10,465 bases of DNA from Deltaproteobacteria bacterium RIFCSPLOWO2_02_56_12 (GTDB lineage Bacteria > Desulfobacterota > Binatia > UBA9968): assembly GCA_001799045.1 (NCBI GenBank), contig MGRY01000241.1, positions 4,284 through 14,748 on the forward strand, written 5' to 3'. The notes under the pieces were generated by a model. It searched no databases, was not told the DNA's origin, and worked only from the letters and a program-made list of their open reading frames with translations. Positions 1 through 6,777 of this stretch are shown here, in pieces (positions within the stretch are counted from its first letter, which is position 1; each line of letters opens with the position of its first letter). The translations under genes were made by a program, and so were the position numbers.

Positions 1-53
1 GAGAAGAACAGGGCGAGGGCCAGCAAGGCGGCTTGAGTTTTTCTTTTACTCAT
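1..53 (-). CDS. Start of an exported protein (partial, runs off the left edge)
   Basis: Only the first 17 codons lie in the window. They read MSKRKTQAALLALALFF, a short basic N-terminus followed by a hydrophobic Ala/Leu-rich stretch, as in a Sec signal peptide. The ATG is at 53 on the minus strand, 40 bases after the stop of the binding-protein gene at 94-1095, so it is probably the next gene of the same transcript. A GGATGAAG stretch just upstream is a weak possible ribosome binding site. The family cannot be told from this fragment; a second binding protein of the same transport system is a guess. Confidence 0.5.
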   Translation of the reverse strand, partial: MSKRKTQAALLALALFF

Positions 54-93
54 ATTCTTCATCCGTGCATTCCGAAGGATGGAGCCGTGACCC

Positions 94-1095
94 TTACTTC
101 CCGTAAAGCCTGCCGATAAAACCGCTCTTTTCGAGCTCTTCGACGAAACTCGGATCGGCGAACTCTTCCGGCTTGTGCTTCCAGATATCAGGACGGATCA
201 TCGCCACGTACTCGAAGCTGGTCTGCATCCCTTTGAGGTTGGGATAGGGGGCTGCGAGCCGGTATTTGGCGAAAAGCTCCCAGGATTCCTGCGCGAGACT
301 ATCGTCATCCAGGCGGAGCGTCTTCTTGATGACCCTCTTCGCAAAGTCCGCATCCGTCTTAAAGAGCGCGATCCCTTCAAGGTGCGCCCTCATGTATCTC
401 ATGATCAAATCACGGTCCTGCCGGATGATGGAGCGTCGCGAGGCGATCTCGCTCCAGGGATAGTCGACCTCTTTGAAGAAATCCCAGAAGAGGGAGAAAC
501 CGGCCCGCTGCGCCAGAACAAATGCGGGATGGGAGAGGGCCGCCGCCGGGATCTTGCCTTGCTTCAGAGCAAGCAGCCGATCGGCGTCCCCACCCACCTG
601 CAGAAGGGCGAAATCTTTATCCGGATGAAGCCCCTTTTTCCTGGCAAGATGGCGCACCAGGAAATCCGTGAGGGAGCCGAAGGTCGTGACCCCGACGGTC
701 TTTCCCTTGAGGTCTTCCGTCCTCTTGATGTCGGGCCTGACCATGAGCGCCTGAACCACGCCGGGCATCGTATGGGCCAGGACCACCATGTCGGAGCCGG
801 CCAGCACGGCATTCATCACGGTCGGCGTAGCGATGGGTGAGATCTGTACGCTCCCCGCCACGAGAGCCCTAGAAGCTATGCCGGAGCCTTGCATGACGAC
901 GACCTCGGCTTCGAGGCCGTGCTTCTCAAAGAGCTTGGCTTCTTTGGTGAAGAAGATGATGATGTTGCCCATGCTCACGGCGGGCACCCCGACATAAATC
1001 TTCTTCAAAGTTTTTCCCTGGGAGAAGAGCGGGGCCGGCAGAGTCAAAAGAAGGGCGGATAGGAAAAGGGTGCAAGACTTCCGAAAAAAAGACAT
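94..1095 (-). CDS. NMT1/SsuA-like ABC transporter substrate-binding protein
   Basis: A periplasmic binding protein of 333 residues from the nitrate/sulfonate/taurine or thiamine-precursor (NMT1/THI5-like, SsuA/TauA) group, which delivers small organic solutes to an ABC importer. Residues 1 to about 26 form a signal peptide (basic FFRKS, then a Leu-rich core ending PLFS). Next comes the typical first strand KIYVGVPAVSMGN, then the segment FFTKEAKLFEKHGLEAEVV, which is the family's hallmark of a ligand mimic reaching its target. The segment KGKTVGVTTFGSLTDFLVRHL marks the second lobe. The start at 1095 is chosen because AAAGGAG lies 8 bases upstream and the signal peptide begins there; an open frame continues to 1158 but has no such site. 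It follows the molybdopterin subunit by 102 bases on the same strand, suggesting that it imports a substrate or precursor for that enzyme. The ligand cannot be predicted. No permease or ATPase for it is seen here. Confidence 0.9.
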   Translation of the reverse strand: MSFFRKSCTLFLSALLLTLPAPLFSQGKTLKKIYVGVPAVSMGNIIIFFTKEAKLFEKHGLEAEVVVMQGSGIASRALVAGSVQISPIATPTVMNAVLAGSDMVVLAHTMPGVVQALMVRPDIKRTEDLKGKTVGVTTFGSLTDFLVRHLARKKGLHPDKDFALLQVGGDADRLLALKQGKIPAAALSHPAFVLAQRAGFSLFWDFFKEVDYPWSEIASRRSIIRQDRDLIMRYMRAHLEGIALFKTDADFAKRVIKKTLRLDDDSLAQESWELFAKYRLAAPYPNLKGMQTSFEYVAMIRPDIWKHKPEEFADPSFVEELEKSGFIGRLYGK

Positions 1096-1197
1096 CGCCT
1101 CAACTCCTTTGGCAATCGTAGTATAAAGAATATATTCGCCTTTTGCGCAGCTTGTCAACGAGAGGGATAGCTTCCCCGCATGAGGGGATCTGCCCGG

Positions 1198-3447
1198 CTA
1201 TCGCTGGGAGAGGAGCTCGTGGATCCGTTCACTGGTCATAGGGAGCCGGGTTACACGGACACCTATGGCTTTGCTTACGGCGTTGGCGATGGTCGCTCCC
1301 ACAGGGTCTAATGAGCCCTCTGCGAAGCCCTTGGCGCCAAAGGGGCCGGTGGGCTCCGGCTCTTCAACAACACCAATCAGCAGCTCCTGAGGGACGTCGA
1401 AGGTCGTAGGGATCAGATAAGTGGCAAAAGAAGTGTTGGTCACACCGTTTTCTACCTTTACCTCTTCCATCAGGGCTGACCCCAAGCCCATCATCATGCC
1501 TCCATGCACTTGGCCCTCCACGATCAATGGGTTGATCATGTGACCCACGTCGGTGAGGGCCAGATAGCGGAGAATTCGAATTTGTCCGGTCCCTTCGTCC
1601 ACCTCCACCAGAGCCACGTGAACGTTAAAGTTATAAGTTCCCGCAGGTCTACCCTGTCCTGTCTCCGGATCCGGAGGAACGGTATCCGGCAAAAATTCCG
1701 CCACAGACGTTACGCTATGAAAAGTGTGCTTGCTGAACAGCCCCGCCAGGGTTACGCCCTGCTCCCGGTACACCACCGATCCGTTCATCAACCTCAGCTC
1801 CTCAGGCGCACAACCTAGGTCACCAGCCGCGATTTCCAGTACCCGCTGGCGCGCCTTTGCCGCCGCCAGACGCACGGCGTTTCCCGATAGATAGGTCACA
1901 CGACTGGCAGAAGTGGACTCACAGTCGGGTGATATTGCGGTGTCGTTAGTCACGACGTTCACGCGATCCACATCCACGCCTAATTCCTCGGCGGCAACCT
2001 GAGCCATCATGGTATCGGACCCCTGGCCCAGGTCCACGTGGCCGCAGGCTACAGTGGCGCTACCGTCGGGATGCAGACTGACCACGGCGGTGCTCCGTGA
2101 GGGTTTGCGGATGCTGCCGATGCCGCGGGTGCTGCAACCCACCCCTACCGCGCGCAGTTTTCCTTTAGCAGGCGCCTGCTGCAGCAGGGGTTTGAGCGAC
2201 TGCACTGTAAGCTTGGCCTTGCCCAGCATCTCCTTTATCGGAACGCTCGCACCCATGACCTGGCCCGTGGCGTTAGGTAGCGTCGTGTCGAGAGCATTAC
2301 GCATCCTGAGTTCTATAGGGTCCAGGCCGAGGCGACCGGTGAGTTCGTCCATCAGCGACTCCAAGGCAAAGGTCACCTGGGGAACCCCGTACCCTCGCAT
2401 GGCGCCGCAAGGGACACAATTGGTAAAAACGGCATACGCGTCGGCCTTGATGTTTGGGATATAATAGGGGCCGGAGACGTGGGTAGCGGACTTCGTGATC
2501 ACTGCTTTTCCCTGAAGGAGGTATGCTCCCGTGTTTCCCACAAGAGTCGCCTCCAGGGCCAACAGCTTGCCTTCTCGGTTGGCCCCAAGCTTCATATCCA
2601 TCACAAATGGATGGCACTTGTAGCTGGAAATCAGGGACTCCTCACGGGAATAGCGGAGCTTGGCGGGGCGACCCGCCTTCCAGGCGATGAGAGCGGCTAA
2701 GCACTGAGCATGTGGGTTAATCTTCCCACCGAAGCCGCCGCCGGTCATCATCTGGTGCACCCGCACGCGGCTCTGGGGCAACCCCAACACCCGAGAGACC
2801 TCCTCGCGGTCGAGGTGTGCGTACTGAGTGGAAGACCAAACCGTGAACCCCCCTCCTGGATCCGGCGCAACCACCGCGACCTCCGGCTCCATATAAGCAT
2901 GCTCAACGCGCGGATAGAAAAACCTCTTTTCCACTACCACCGTCGCATCTCGAAACGCCGCCTCCATGTCACCGCGGCGAACCTTAGAGTGGGTGCCAAT
3001 GTTTCCTCCGGAATGTACTTGAGGTGCCCCGGGCTCCATCGCCTTAAACGGATCCAAAACGGGAGCCAGGATCTCATAGTCCACCTTGATTAGCTCAAGG
3101 GCTTCTTCTGCTGCCTGCTCCGTCTCCGCCCCAACCAGGGCGACGGCATCACCTACATACCCTACCGCTTCACCGCACAGGACAGGCTGATCCTTGATGA
3201 TGGGTCCCATCAGCTTCTCCCCGGGGATGTCCTGAGCAGTAAGGACAGAGATCACCCCCGGGTAATTGCGGGCACGAGAGGTGTCGATGGAGCGAATTCG
3301 GGCGTTGGGGTGCGGGCTTCGCACCACTTTAACGTAAAGCATTCCCGGGAGGGAAAGGTCGTCGGCGTACCTCGCTTCGCCCAGCACCTTGCTCCGGGCA
3401 TCCAGGCGCGGGATGGACTTGCCAATAACTTTGTGGTCGTTGCTCAC
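1198..3447 (-). CDS. Molybdenum hydroxylase large subunit (molybdopterin-binding)
   Basis: The catalytic subunit (749 residues, normal length) of a xanthine dehydrogenase/aldehyde oxidoreductase-type enzyme. It binds the molybdopterin cofactor and hydroxylates its substrate with oxygen from water. The N-terminal domain (about 1-130) begins IGKSIPRLDARSKVLGEARYADD, typical of this family. Cofactor-binding motifs visible are GGGFGGK at 236-242, GAMRGYG at 348-354, GQGSDT at 474-479 and FGAKGFAE at 703-710. Glu710 sits where the catalytic base of xanthine dehydrogenase lies. The CO dehydrogenase loop with its AYRCSFR-type Cys is absent, so this is not a CO oxidiser. Translation probably starts at GTG 3447, 3 bases after the [2Fe-2S] subunit stop, with GGGGAGGG overlapping the end of that gene; this implies translational coupling. 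The substrate is unknown: xanthine, nicotinate-like N-heterocycles, aromatic CoA esters and aldehydes all use this scaffold. No signal peptide is seen, so it should be cytoplasmic. Confidence 0.93.
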   Translation of the reverse strand: MSNDHKVIGKSIPRLDARSKVLGEARYADDLSLPGMLYVKVVRSPHPNARIRSIDTSRARNYPGVISVLTAQDIPGEKLMGPIIKDQPVLCGEAVGYVGDAVALVGAETEQAAEEALELIKVDYEILAPVLDPFKAMEPGAPQVHSGGNIGTHSKVRRGDMEAAFRDATVVVEKRFFYPRVEHAYMEPEVAVVAPDPGGGFTVWSSTQYAHLDREEVSRVLGLPQSRVRVHQMMTGGGFGGKINPHAQCLAALIAWKAGRPAKLRYSREESLISSYKCHPFVMDMKLGANREGKLLALEATLVGNTGAYLLQGKAVITKSATHVSGPYYIPNIKADAYAVFTNCVPCGAMRGYGVPQVTFALESLMDELTGRLGLDPIELRMRNALDTTLPNATGQVMGASVPIKEMLGKAKLTVQSLKPLLQQAPAKGKLRAVGVGCSTRGIGSIRKPSRSTAVVSLHPDGSATVACGHVDLGQGSDTMMAQVAAEELGVDVDRVNVVTNDTAISPDCESTSASRVTYLSGNAVRLAAAKARQRVLEIAAGDLGCAPEELRLMNGSVVYREQGVTLAGLFSKHTFHSVTSVAEFLPDTVPPDPETGQGRPAGTYNFNVHVALVEVDEGTGQIRILRYLALTDVGHMINPLIVEGQVHGGMMMGLGSALMEEVKVENGVTNTSFATYLIPTTFDVPQELLIGVVEEPEPTGPFGAKGFAEGSLDPVGATIANAVSKAIGVRVTRLPMTSERIHELLSQR

Positions 3448-3450
3448 GCT

Positions 3451-3933
3451 CTACTTCCCTCCCCGAAGAGTTTTCCCGGCGGCGGCGACGGCCTTCAGGA
3501 TGCTTACGTACCCGGTGCAGCGACATAGATTTCCGGCAAGAGCGAGCCGTATGTCCTTCTCGTTGGCATTAGGATCCTCATCGAGAAGAGACTTTGCCGC
3601 GAGGATCATGCCCGGAGTACAAAAACCGCATTGAACGGCCCCGTGGTCGATGAAGGCCTGCTGTAAAGGATGCAACTCGCCGTTGGAACTTATCCCTTCG
3701 ATTGTGGTAACGCTGCTCCCGTTGCTCTCCACAGCCAGGACAAGGCAGGAATTAACGGCCTTGCCGTCCACGATCACCGTGCAGGCGCCACAGTCTCCGG
3801 TCTCACACCCGCTCTTGGTTCCCACCAGTCCCAGGCGATACCTCAGCAGATCCTGAAGAGTCTCGTTAGGAGCAACGGAGATCTCGCGAGTTTGACCATT
3901 AATAATTACACGGATGTTGTGGGTTATATTCAC
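3451..3933 (-). CDS. Molybdenum hydroxylase [2Fe-2S] subunit
   Basis: The small electron-transfer subunit (160 residues) carrying two [2Fe-2S] clusters between the molybdenum centre and FAD. The N-terminal ferredoxin-like domain has C43, C48, C51 and C63 (GCETGDCGAC, then NSC). The C-terminal helical domain has C102 and C105 (QCGFCTPG) and C137 and C139 (LCRCTGY). All eight cluster ligands are present. The start codon is GTG at 3933; an AGAGG sequence lies between it and the FAD-subunit stop, 13 bases upstream. It is cytoplasmic, with no twin-arginine leader, as for soluble xanthine dehydrogenase-type complexes. Its place between the FAD and molybdopterin genes gives the same medium-small-large order as in cox-type operons. 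Confidence 0.95.
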   Translation of the reverse strand: MNITHNIRVIINGQTREISVAPNETLQDLLRYRLGLVGTKSGCETGDCGACTVIVDGKAVNSCLVLAVESNGSSVTTIEGISSNGELHPLQQAFIDHGAVQCGFCTPGMILAAKSLLDEDPNANEKDIRLALAGNLCRCTGYVSILKAVAAAGKTLRGGK

Positions 3934-3946
3934 AGGACGGCCTCTG

Positions 3947-4822
3947 TTATCTCTCGCTCAATTGCTCAAGGGCGCGCGCCACCAGGATCTTAACCATGGC
4001 GCGACGGTAACTCGCCGAGCCCCGTATGTCGCTGATAGGTCGGGCGTCTTTTTCCGCAGCCAATCGGGCCGCATCTTCCACAGTTCTTCCTTCAATGAGC
4101 TGGCCAAGGAGGGCCTTTTCCGCATTGCGGGCCCGAATAGGAGTGGGGGCAACTGCTCCCAGGGCGATGCGCACGTCCGTCCAGATCCTCTTTGAGGCGT
4201 CGGGAACGGCGAAGACTGCCACACTTACAATACAGATATCCTCAGGGGCCCCGCGCGGACCCAGCTTGTAGAAAACACCCCGGCCTTGGTCTGGCGCGGA
4301 TGGAACGTGTATCTCAGTTAGCAGTTCCCGCTCCAGCACTGTCTTCCCGGGGCCTGAAAAGAAATTCTCTAAGGGCACCAGCCGCTCTCCTTGGGGGCCC
4401 ACAAGTTTAACTGACGCTTCCAAAGCGAGAAGGGCAGGGGCGCTGTCAGCCGCAGGTGAAGCATTAGCGAGGTTTCCACCTATCGTGGCACGATTTCCAA
4501 TCTGCATCGAGCCAAGCACCGCAAGGGCCTGGGAGAGTAGGGGAAAGCGTTCCTTTACCAGAGGCGACCGGGCGATGGTTCGGGTGTTGACGGCAGCGCC
4601 AAGGCATAGCCCTGCGTCTTCAGGCCGGATGGCGCCGAGGTTCGAGATGTGCTTGATATCAACGAGAGTCCGATGGCGTAGCCTCCCATCCTTCATAGCT
4701 ACCAGCAGGTCTGTTCCCCCCGCTAAGAGGCTGACGCCTCCGTCCAGTTTCTCCATAAGCGACAACGCTTCCTCCATCGTTGAGGGTTGATAGTAATCAA
4801 AGGATGGAAGCTTTCCCAGCAT
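3947..4822 (-). CDS. Molybdenum hydroxylase FAD-binding subunit
   Basis: The medium subunit (291 residues) that binds FAD and passes electrons from the [2Fe-2S] clusters to the final acceptor. The opening PSFDYYQPSTMEEALSLM is typical. FAD-binding motifs are AGGTDL at 34-39 and TIGGNLANASPAAD at 113-126. The C-terminal CO dehydrogenase flavoprotein-type domain spans about 180-291 (YRRAMVKILVARAL near the end). The first cluster-binding insert found in some related reductases is absent. I prefer ATG 4822, which gives the normal family N-terminus. The frame stays open to a TTG at 4852, and neither start has a strong ribosome binding site, so the 5' end is uncertain. It is the first gene of the minus-strand operon and its promoter should lie in the divergent region to its right. 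Confidence 0.93.
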   Translation of the reverse strand: MLGKLPSFDYYQPSTMEEALSLMEKLDGGVSLLAGGTDLLVAMKDGRLRHRTLVDIKHISNLGAIRPEDAGLCLGAAVNTRTIARSPLVKERFPLLSQALAVLGSMQIGNRATIGGNLANASPAADSAPALLALEASVKLVGPQGERLVPLENFFSGPGKTVLERELLTEIHVPSAPDQGRGVFYKLGPRGAPEDICIVSVAVFAVPDASKRIWTDVRIALGAVAPTPIRARNAEKALLGQLIEGRTVEDAARLAAEKDARPISDIRGSASYRRAMVKILVARALEQLSER

Positions 4823-4911
4823 GCGTGTTGCCAAACGCAAAACGCGTACCAATCAGAGGCAGTACGGAAGAGATCCGAATATCTACTTATTTATGATGAA
4901 ATTGACGGGGC

Positions 4912-4934
4912 TTCCTGAGGAAATATTCCAGGAA
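4912..4934. repeat. Adjacent inverted repeats TTCC/GGAA, possible operator
   Basis: TTCCTGAGGAA (4912-4922) is TTCC and GGAA around three bases; TTCCAGGAA (4926-4934) is the same half-sites around one base. The intervening bases also make GGAAATATTCC, so three overlapping dyads share the same half-sites. A regulator binding site for the divergent genes is a reasonable inference from position, but the sequence matches no operator I can name. Confidence 0.4.
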
Positions 4935-5069
4935 TTGGGAATTTCGTAGCTTTTTTTCCTGAAACCGAAAAAGGCTATATTAGTTCGCTCGATTCTTTCA
5001 CCACAATCGCTTTAATGCTAAACTTGACAACTCGATTCGACAGTGGAAAGGTGCAATGATCAGCTGGAT

Positions 5070-5074
5070 GGAGG
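5070..5074 (+). promoter_or_regulatory. Ribosome binding site that sets the DUF411 start
   Basis: GGAGG stands 5 bases before the ATG at 5080. Two other in-frame ATGs lie upstream, at 5056 and 5068; 5056 has only a loose AAAGGTG and 5068 has nothing. The 5080 start also gives a clean signal peptide. Confidence 0.6.
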
Positions 5075-5079
5075 TTGCT

Positions 5080-5550
5080 ATGAGAGTCAAGGGATTTTGG
5101 AAGGAATGGGCGGGTTGTGCTGCCGCTCTGGCGTTGTTCGTGGCGGCAGCGGTCGTCTCGCAGTCCGCCATGTCTGGTCCGAATATTACAGTTTACAAAA
5201 GCCCAACCTGAGGGTGCTGTTCTAAGTGGGTGGGCCACCTGCAAGCAAAGGGATTTAATGTCAAGACAAATAATGTTACCGATAACCAACTCAATGAAAT
5301 AGAGGTAAAGTATGGCGTGCCGAGGTCACTGCAGAGCTGTCATACTGCGCTTGTTGAAGGATATGTCATCGAGGGGCATGTGCCGGCGGATCTGATCTAT
5401 CGCTTGCTGAAAGAGAAACCGCCGGTGATCGGGCTCGCGGTGCCCGGTATGCCGGATGGTTCGCCGGGGATGGAGGGAGCTAACTCTGGGCCGTACGATG
5501 TCCTGGTCTTCGATCGAAAGGGCGCGGTGCGGCTATACGCGCGCAGATAA
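5080..5550 (+). CDS. Exported DUF411 (CopG-like) protein with probable selenocysteine at in-frame TGA
   Basis: Read through one TGA (5209-5211), this frame gives a 156-residue protein of normal DUF411 length and layout. Residues 1-31 are a signal peptide (RVKGFWKEW, then an Ala/Val/Leu core), so it acts outside the cytoplasm. The mature part opens NITVYKSPT, then U44-G-C46-C47-S-K-W50; family members have Cys at position 44. Other conserved parts remain: GYVIEGHVPADLI (His100), SCHTA (Cys87, His88) and GLAVPGMPDGSPGMEG (Met124, Met131). DUF411 has a thioredoxin-like fold and includes the copper-resistance protein CopG, in which these Cys residues bind copper. Neighbouring genes show no copper function. 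TGA ends the ATPase and permease genes here, so it is not reassigned to an ordinary residue. A SECIS-like hairpin follows at 5226-5242. The alternative is a pseudogene or base-call error with a single Cys-to-stop change. The family is near certain; selenocysteine is likely. Confidence 0.75.
5226..5242 (+). promoter_or_regulatory. Candidate bacterial SECIS hairpin
   Basis: GTGGGTG (5226-5232) can pair with CACCTGC (5236-5242) around a GGC loop, giving seven pairs including two G-U wobbles. The loop begins 22 bases after the TGA and has G in its first two positions. Bacterial SECIS elements, read by SelB just downstream of the UGA, have a short apical loop with an early G at roughly this distance. 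A rival fold pairs GGGTG (5212-5216) with CACCT (5236-5240). The bases also encode conserved residues, so part of the pairing may be chance. Confidence 0.5.
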
Positions 5551-5626
5551 TAGCGCCCAGGAATAGAATGCGACAGGCAGCTAACAAGAACAAATTCAAT
5601 ATTCTCGCAAGAAAGAAACCTAAGCT

Positions 5627-6757
5627 ATGGCTATCCTGAAAGTCGAAGGGCTCGTTAAAACGTACAAGGACCTCAAGGCCCTTGACAACGTGAGTTTCGA
5701 GTTCAACAAAGGGATCCTCTCGCTATTAGGGCCCTCCGGATGCGGCAAGACTACGTTACTCAGGTGCATCGCCGGTCTCGAGGTCCCCGATGACGGCTCC
5801 ATCTACATCGACGACAAGGTCCAGACTTCGATCCGTGAAACAATCCTGGTCCCGCCTTACTCGAGAGCAATCGGTTTTGTCTTCCAAAGCTATGCCCTCT
5901 GGCCGCACATGACCGTATATAAGAATGTCGCTTTCGGACTTAAGCTCACGAAAGTTCCGGACGGCGAGATTAGAAAGAAAGTAATAGCCACGTTGGACTT
6001 GGTCGGGCTGCATGGCTTGGATCAGAGGTATCCTTCCCAACTGAGCGGAGGACAGCAGCAAAGGGTTGCCCTGGCCAGGAGCATCGCCATGGAACCCCGC
6101 CTTATTCTTCTCGATGAGCCCCTGAGCAACCTGGATGCGAAGTTGCGAGAGGAGATGAGGGTTGAATTGAAGAAACTGATCAAGAAAGTTGGCATCAGCG
6201 CCGTCTATGTAACTCACGACCAGGAGGAGGCCTTTGTCATCTCGGACACCGTAATCGTGATGGACGGGGGCAGGATTCTCCAATATGCAACGCCTGACGA
6301 AATCTATAACCGGCCGGCAGACCAGTTCGTGGCGTCTTTTATCGGACGGTCTGTGCTGGTAGACGGAAAGATGGTCAAAGTAGATAACGAAAACTGCCTG
6401 GTGGCGGTCCCGGAGTTCAATAATGCCGTGCTCGTGTGCCATCGGCCCCAGAGTGGAGGCGCTGGCGACCCTTGTAAACTGGTTATCAGGACCAGTGAGA
6501 TAAAATTAAACAGCAAGAGGTTTGAGAGTCAGGAAAATGTGTTGGAAGGTTCCATGAGCGGCCGCGATTATCGCGGAGGACTTACGGACCACAGGATCCA
6601 GGTAGGATCCAGGGAAATTGTCGTGACCTCCCACAAGCTATGCCCCATGATTAACGTTGACAATGACGGCGGGAAGATTTTCCTGCACATAGATCCATCT
6701 GCTATCAGCGTCATTATCGATAAGCCGCAAGCTGTTCCCCAACATGCCGGGGGCTGA
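5627..6757 (+). CDS. ABC transporter ATP-binding protein, ferric/polyamine/thiamine-type importer
   Basis: The cytoplasmic ATPase (376 residues) that powers an ABC importer. The nucleotide-binding domain is complete: Walker A GPSGCGKT at 35-42, Q-loop Gln87 in FQSYALWPHMTV, signature LSGGQ at 139-143, Walker B LILLDE at 159-164, D-loop at 167-170 and switch His197 in THDQEEA. The region after about 240 is a divergent TOBE-type domain, normally the site of contact or regulation by substrate. This layout is that of the FbpC/PotA/ThiQ-like class rather than the two-domain SsuB class. It starts at ATG 5627 with only a weak purine stretch upstream, 76 bases after the DUF411 gene. The permease frame follows 20 bases after its TGA stop, so it is the first gene of the importer operon. 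Confidence 0.93.
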   Translation: MAILKVEGLVKTYKDLKALDNVSFEFNKGILSLLGPSGCGKTTLLRCIAGLEVPDDGSIYIDDKVQTSIRETILVPPYSRAIGFVFQSYALWPHMTVYKNVAFGLKLTKVPDGEIRKKVIATLDLVGLHGLDQRYPSQLSGGQQQRVALARSIAMEPRLILLDEPLSNLDAKLREEMRVELKKLIKKVGISAVYVTHDQEEAFVISDTVIVMDGGRILQYATPDEIYNRPADQFVASFIGRSVLVDGKMVKVDNENCLVAVPEFNNAVLVCHRPQSGGAGDPCKLVIRTSEIKLNSKRFESQENVLEGSMSGRDYRGGLTDHRIQVGSREIVVTSHKLCPMINVDNDGGKIFLHIDPSAISVIIDKPQAVPQHAGG

Positions 6758-6766
6758 TCTAAAGTT

Positions 6767-6771
6767 AGGAG
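6767..6771 (+). promoter_or_regulatory. Ribosome binding site for the permease
   Basis: AGGAG is followed 6 bases later by ACG (6778) and 9 bases later by ATT (6781), with no ATG, GTG or TTG at a usable distance. An in-frame TAA at 6772-6774 rules out any start further upstream. The site thus points to a non-standard start codon. Confidence 0.55.
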
Positions 6772-6777
6772 TAAGCC

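Larger units (their letters stand above)
4823..5079. promoter_or_regulatory. Divergent intergenic region between hydroxylase operon and DUF411 gene
   Basis: This 257-base, AT-richer stretch separates two genes transcribed away from each other, so it must hold at least one promoter for each side, unless the DUF411 gene is read from elsewhere. No full sigma-70 promoter could be assigned by eye. A perfect TTGACA lies at 5024-5029 on the plus strand but has no good -10 element 16-18 bases on. The clearest structure is a cluster of inverted repeats at 4912-4934, listed separately, and a weak, A/T-rich inverted repeat at about 4947-4976 (TAGC plus T-run, then A-run plus GGCTA). Confidence 0.5.

Noticed and set aside
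175..840. Long plus-strand open frame of 221 codons opposite the NMT1-like gene
   Set aside because: It lies wholly antisense to a well-supported gene, shows no recognisable family, and arises easily opposite GC-rich coding sequence.
1173..1188. TCCCC/GGGGA hairpin after the molybdopterin subunit as a terminator
   Set aside because: The stem is only 5 pairs and no T-run follows on the minus strand; the downstream gene is likely co-transcribed.
1198..3447. Large subunit as CO dehydrogenase CoxL
   Set aside because: The medium-small-large gene order matches cox operons, but the AYRCSFR-type active-site loop is missing; the equivalent region reads CGAMRGYG.
4805..4830. GG-N10-GC sigma-54-like promoter on the minus strand
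   Set aside because: It overlaps the preferred start codon of the FAD subunit, and the rest of the consensus is poor.
5024..5029. TTGACA as a -35 element for the DUF411 gene
   Set aside because: The match is perfect, but the bases 16-18 downstream (around AAAGGT) do not resemble a -10 element, so no promoter was called.
5230..5550. A separate 106-residue gene starting at GTG 5230
   Set aside because: It begins in the middle of the DUF411 domain, has no ribosome binding site, and its upstream frame codes for the missing family residues across the TGA. It is the C-terminal part of the gene starting at 5080.
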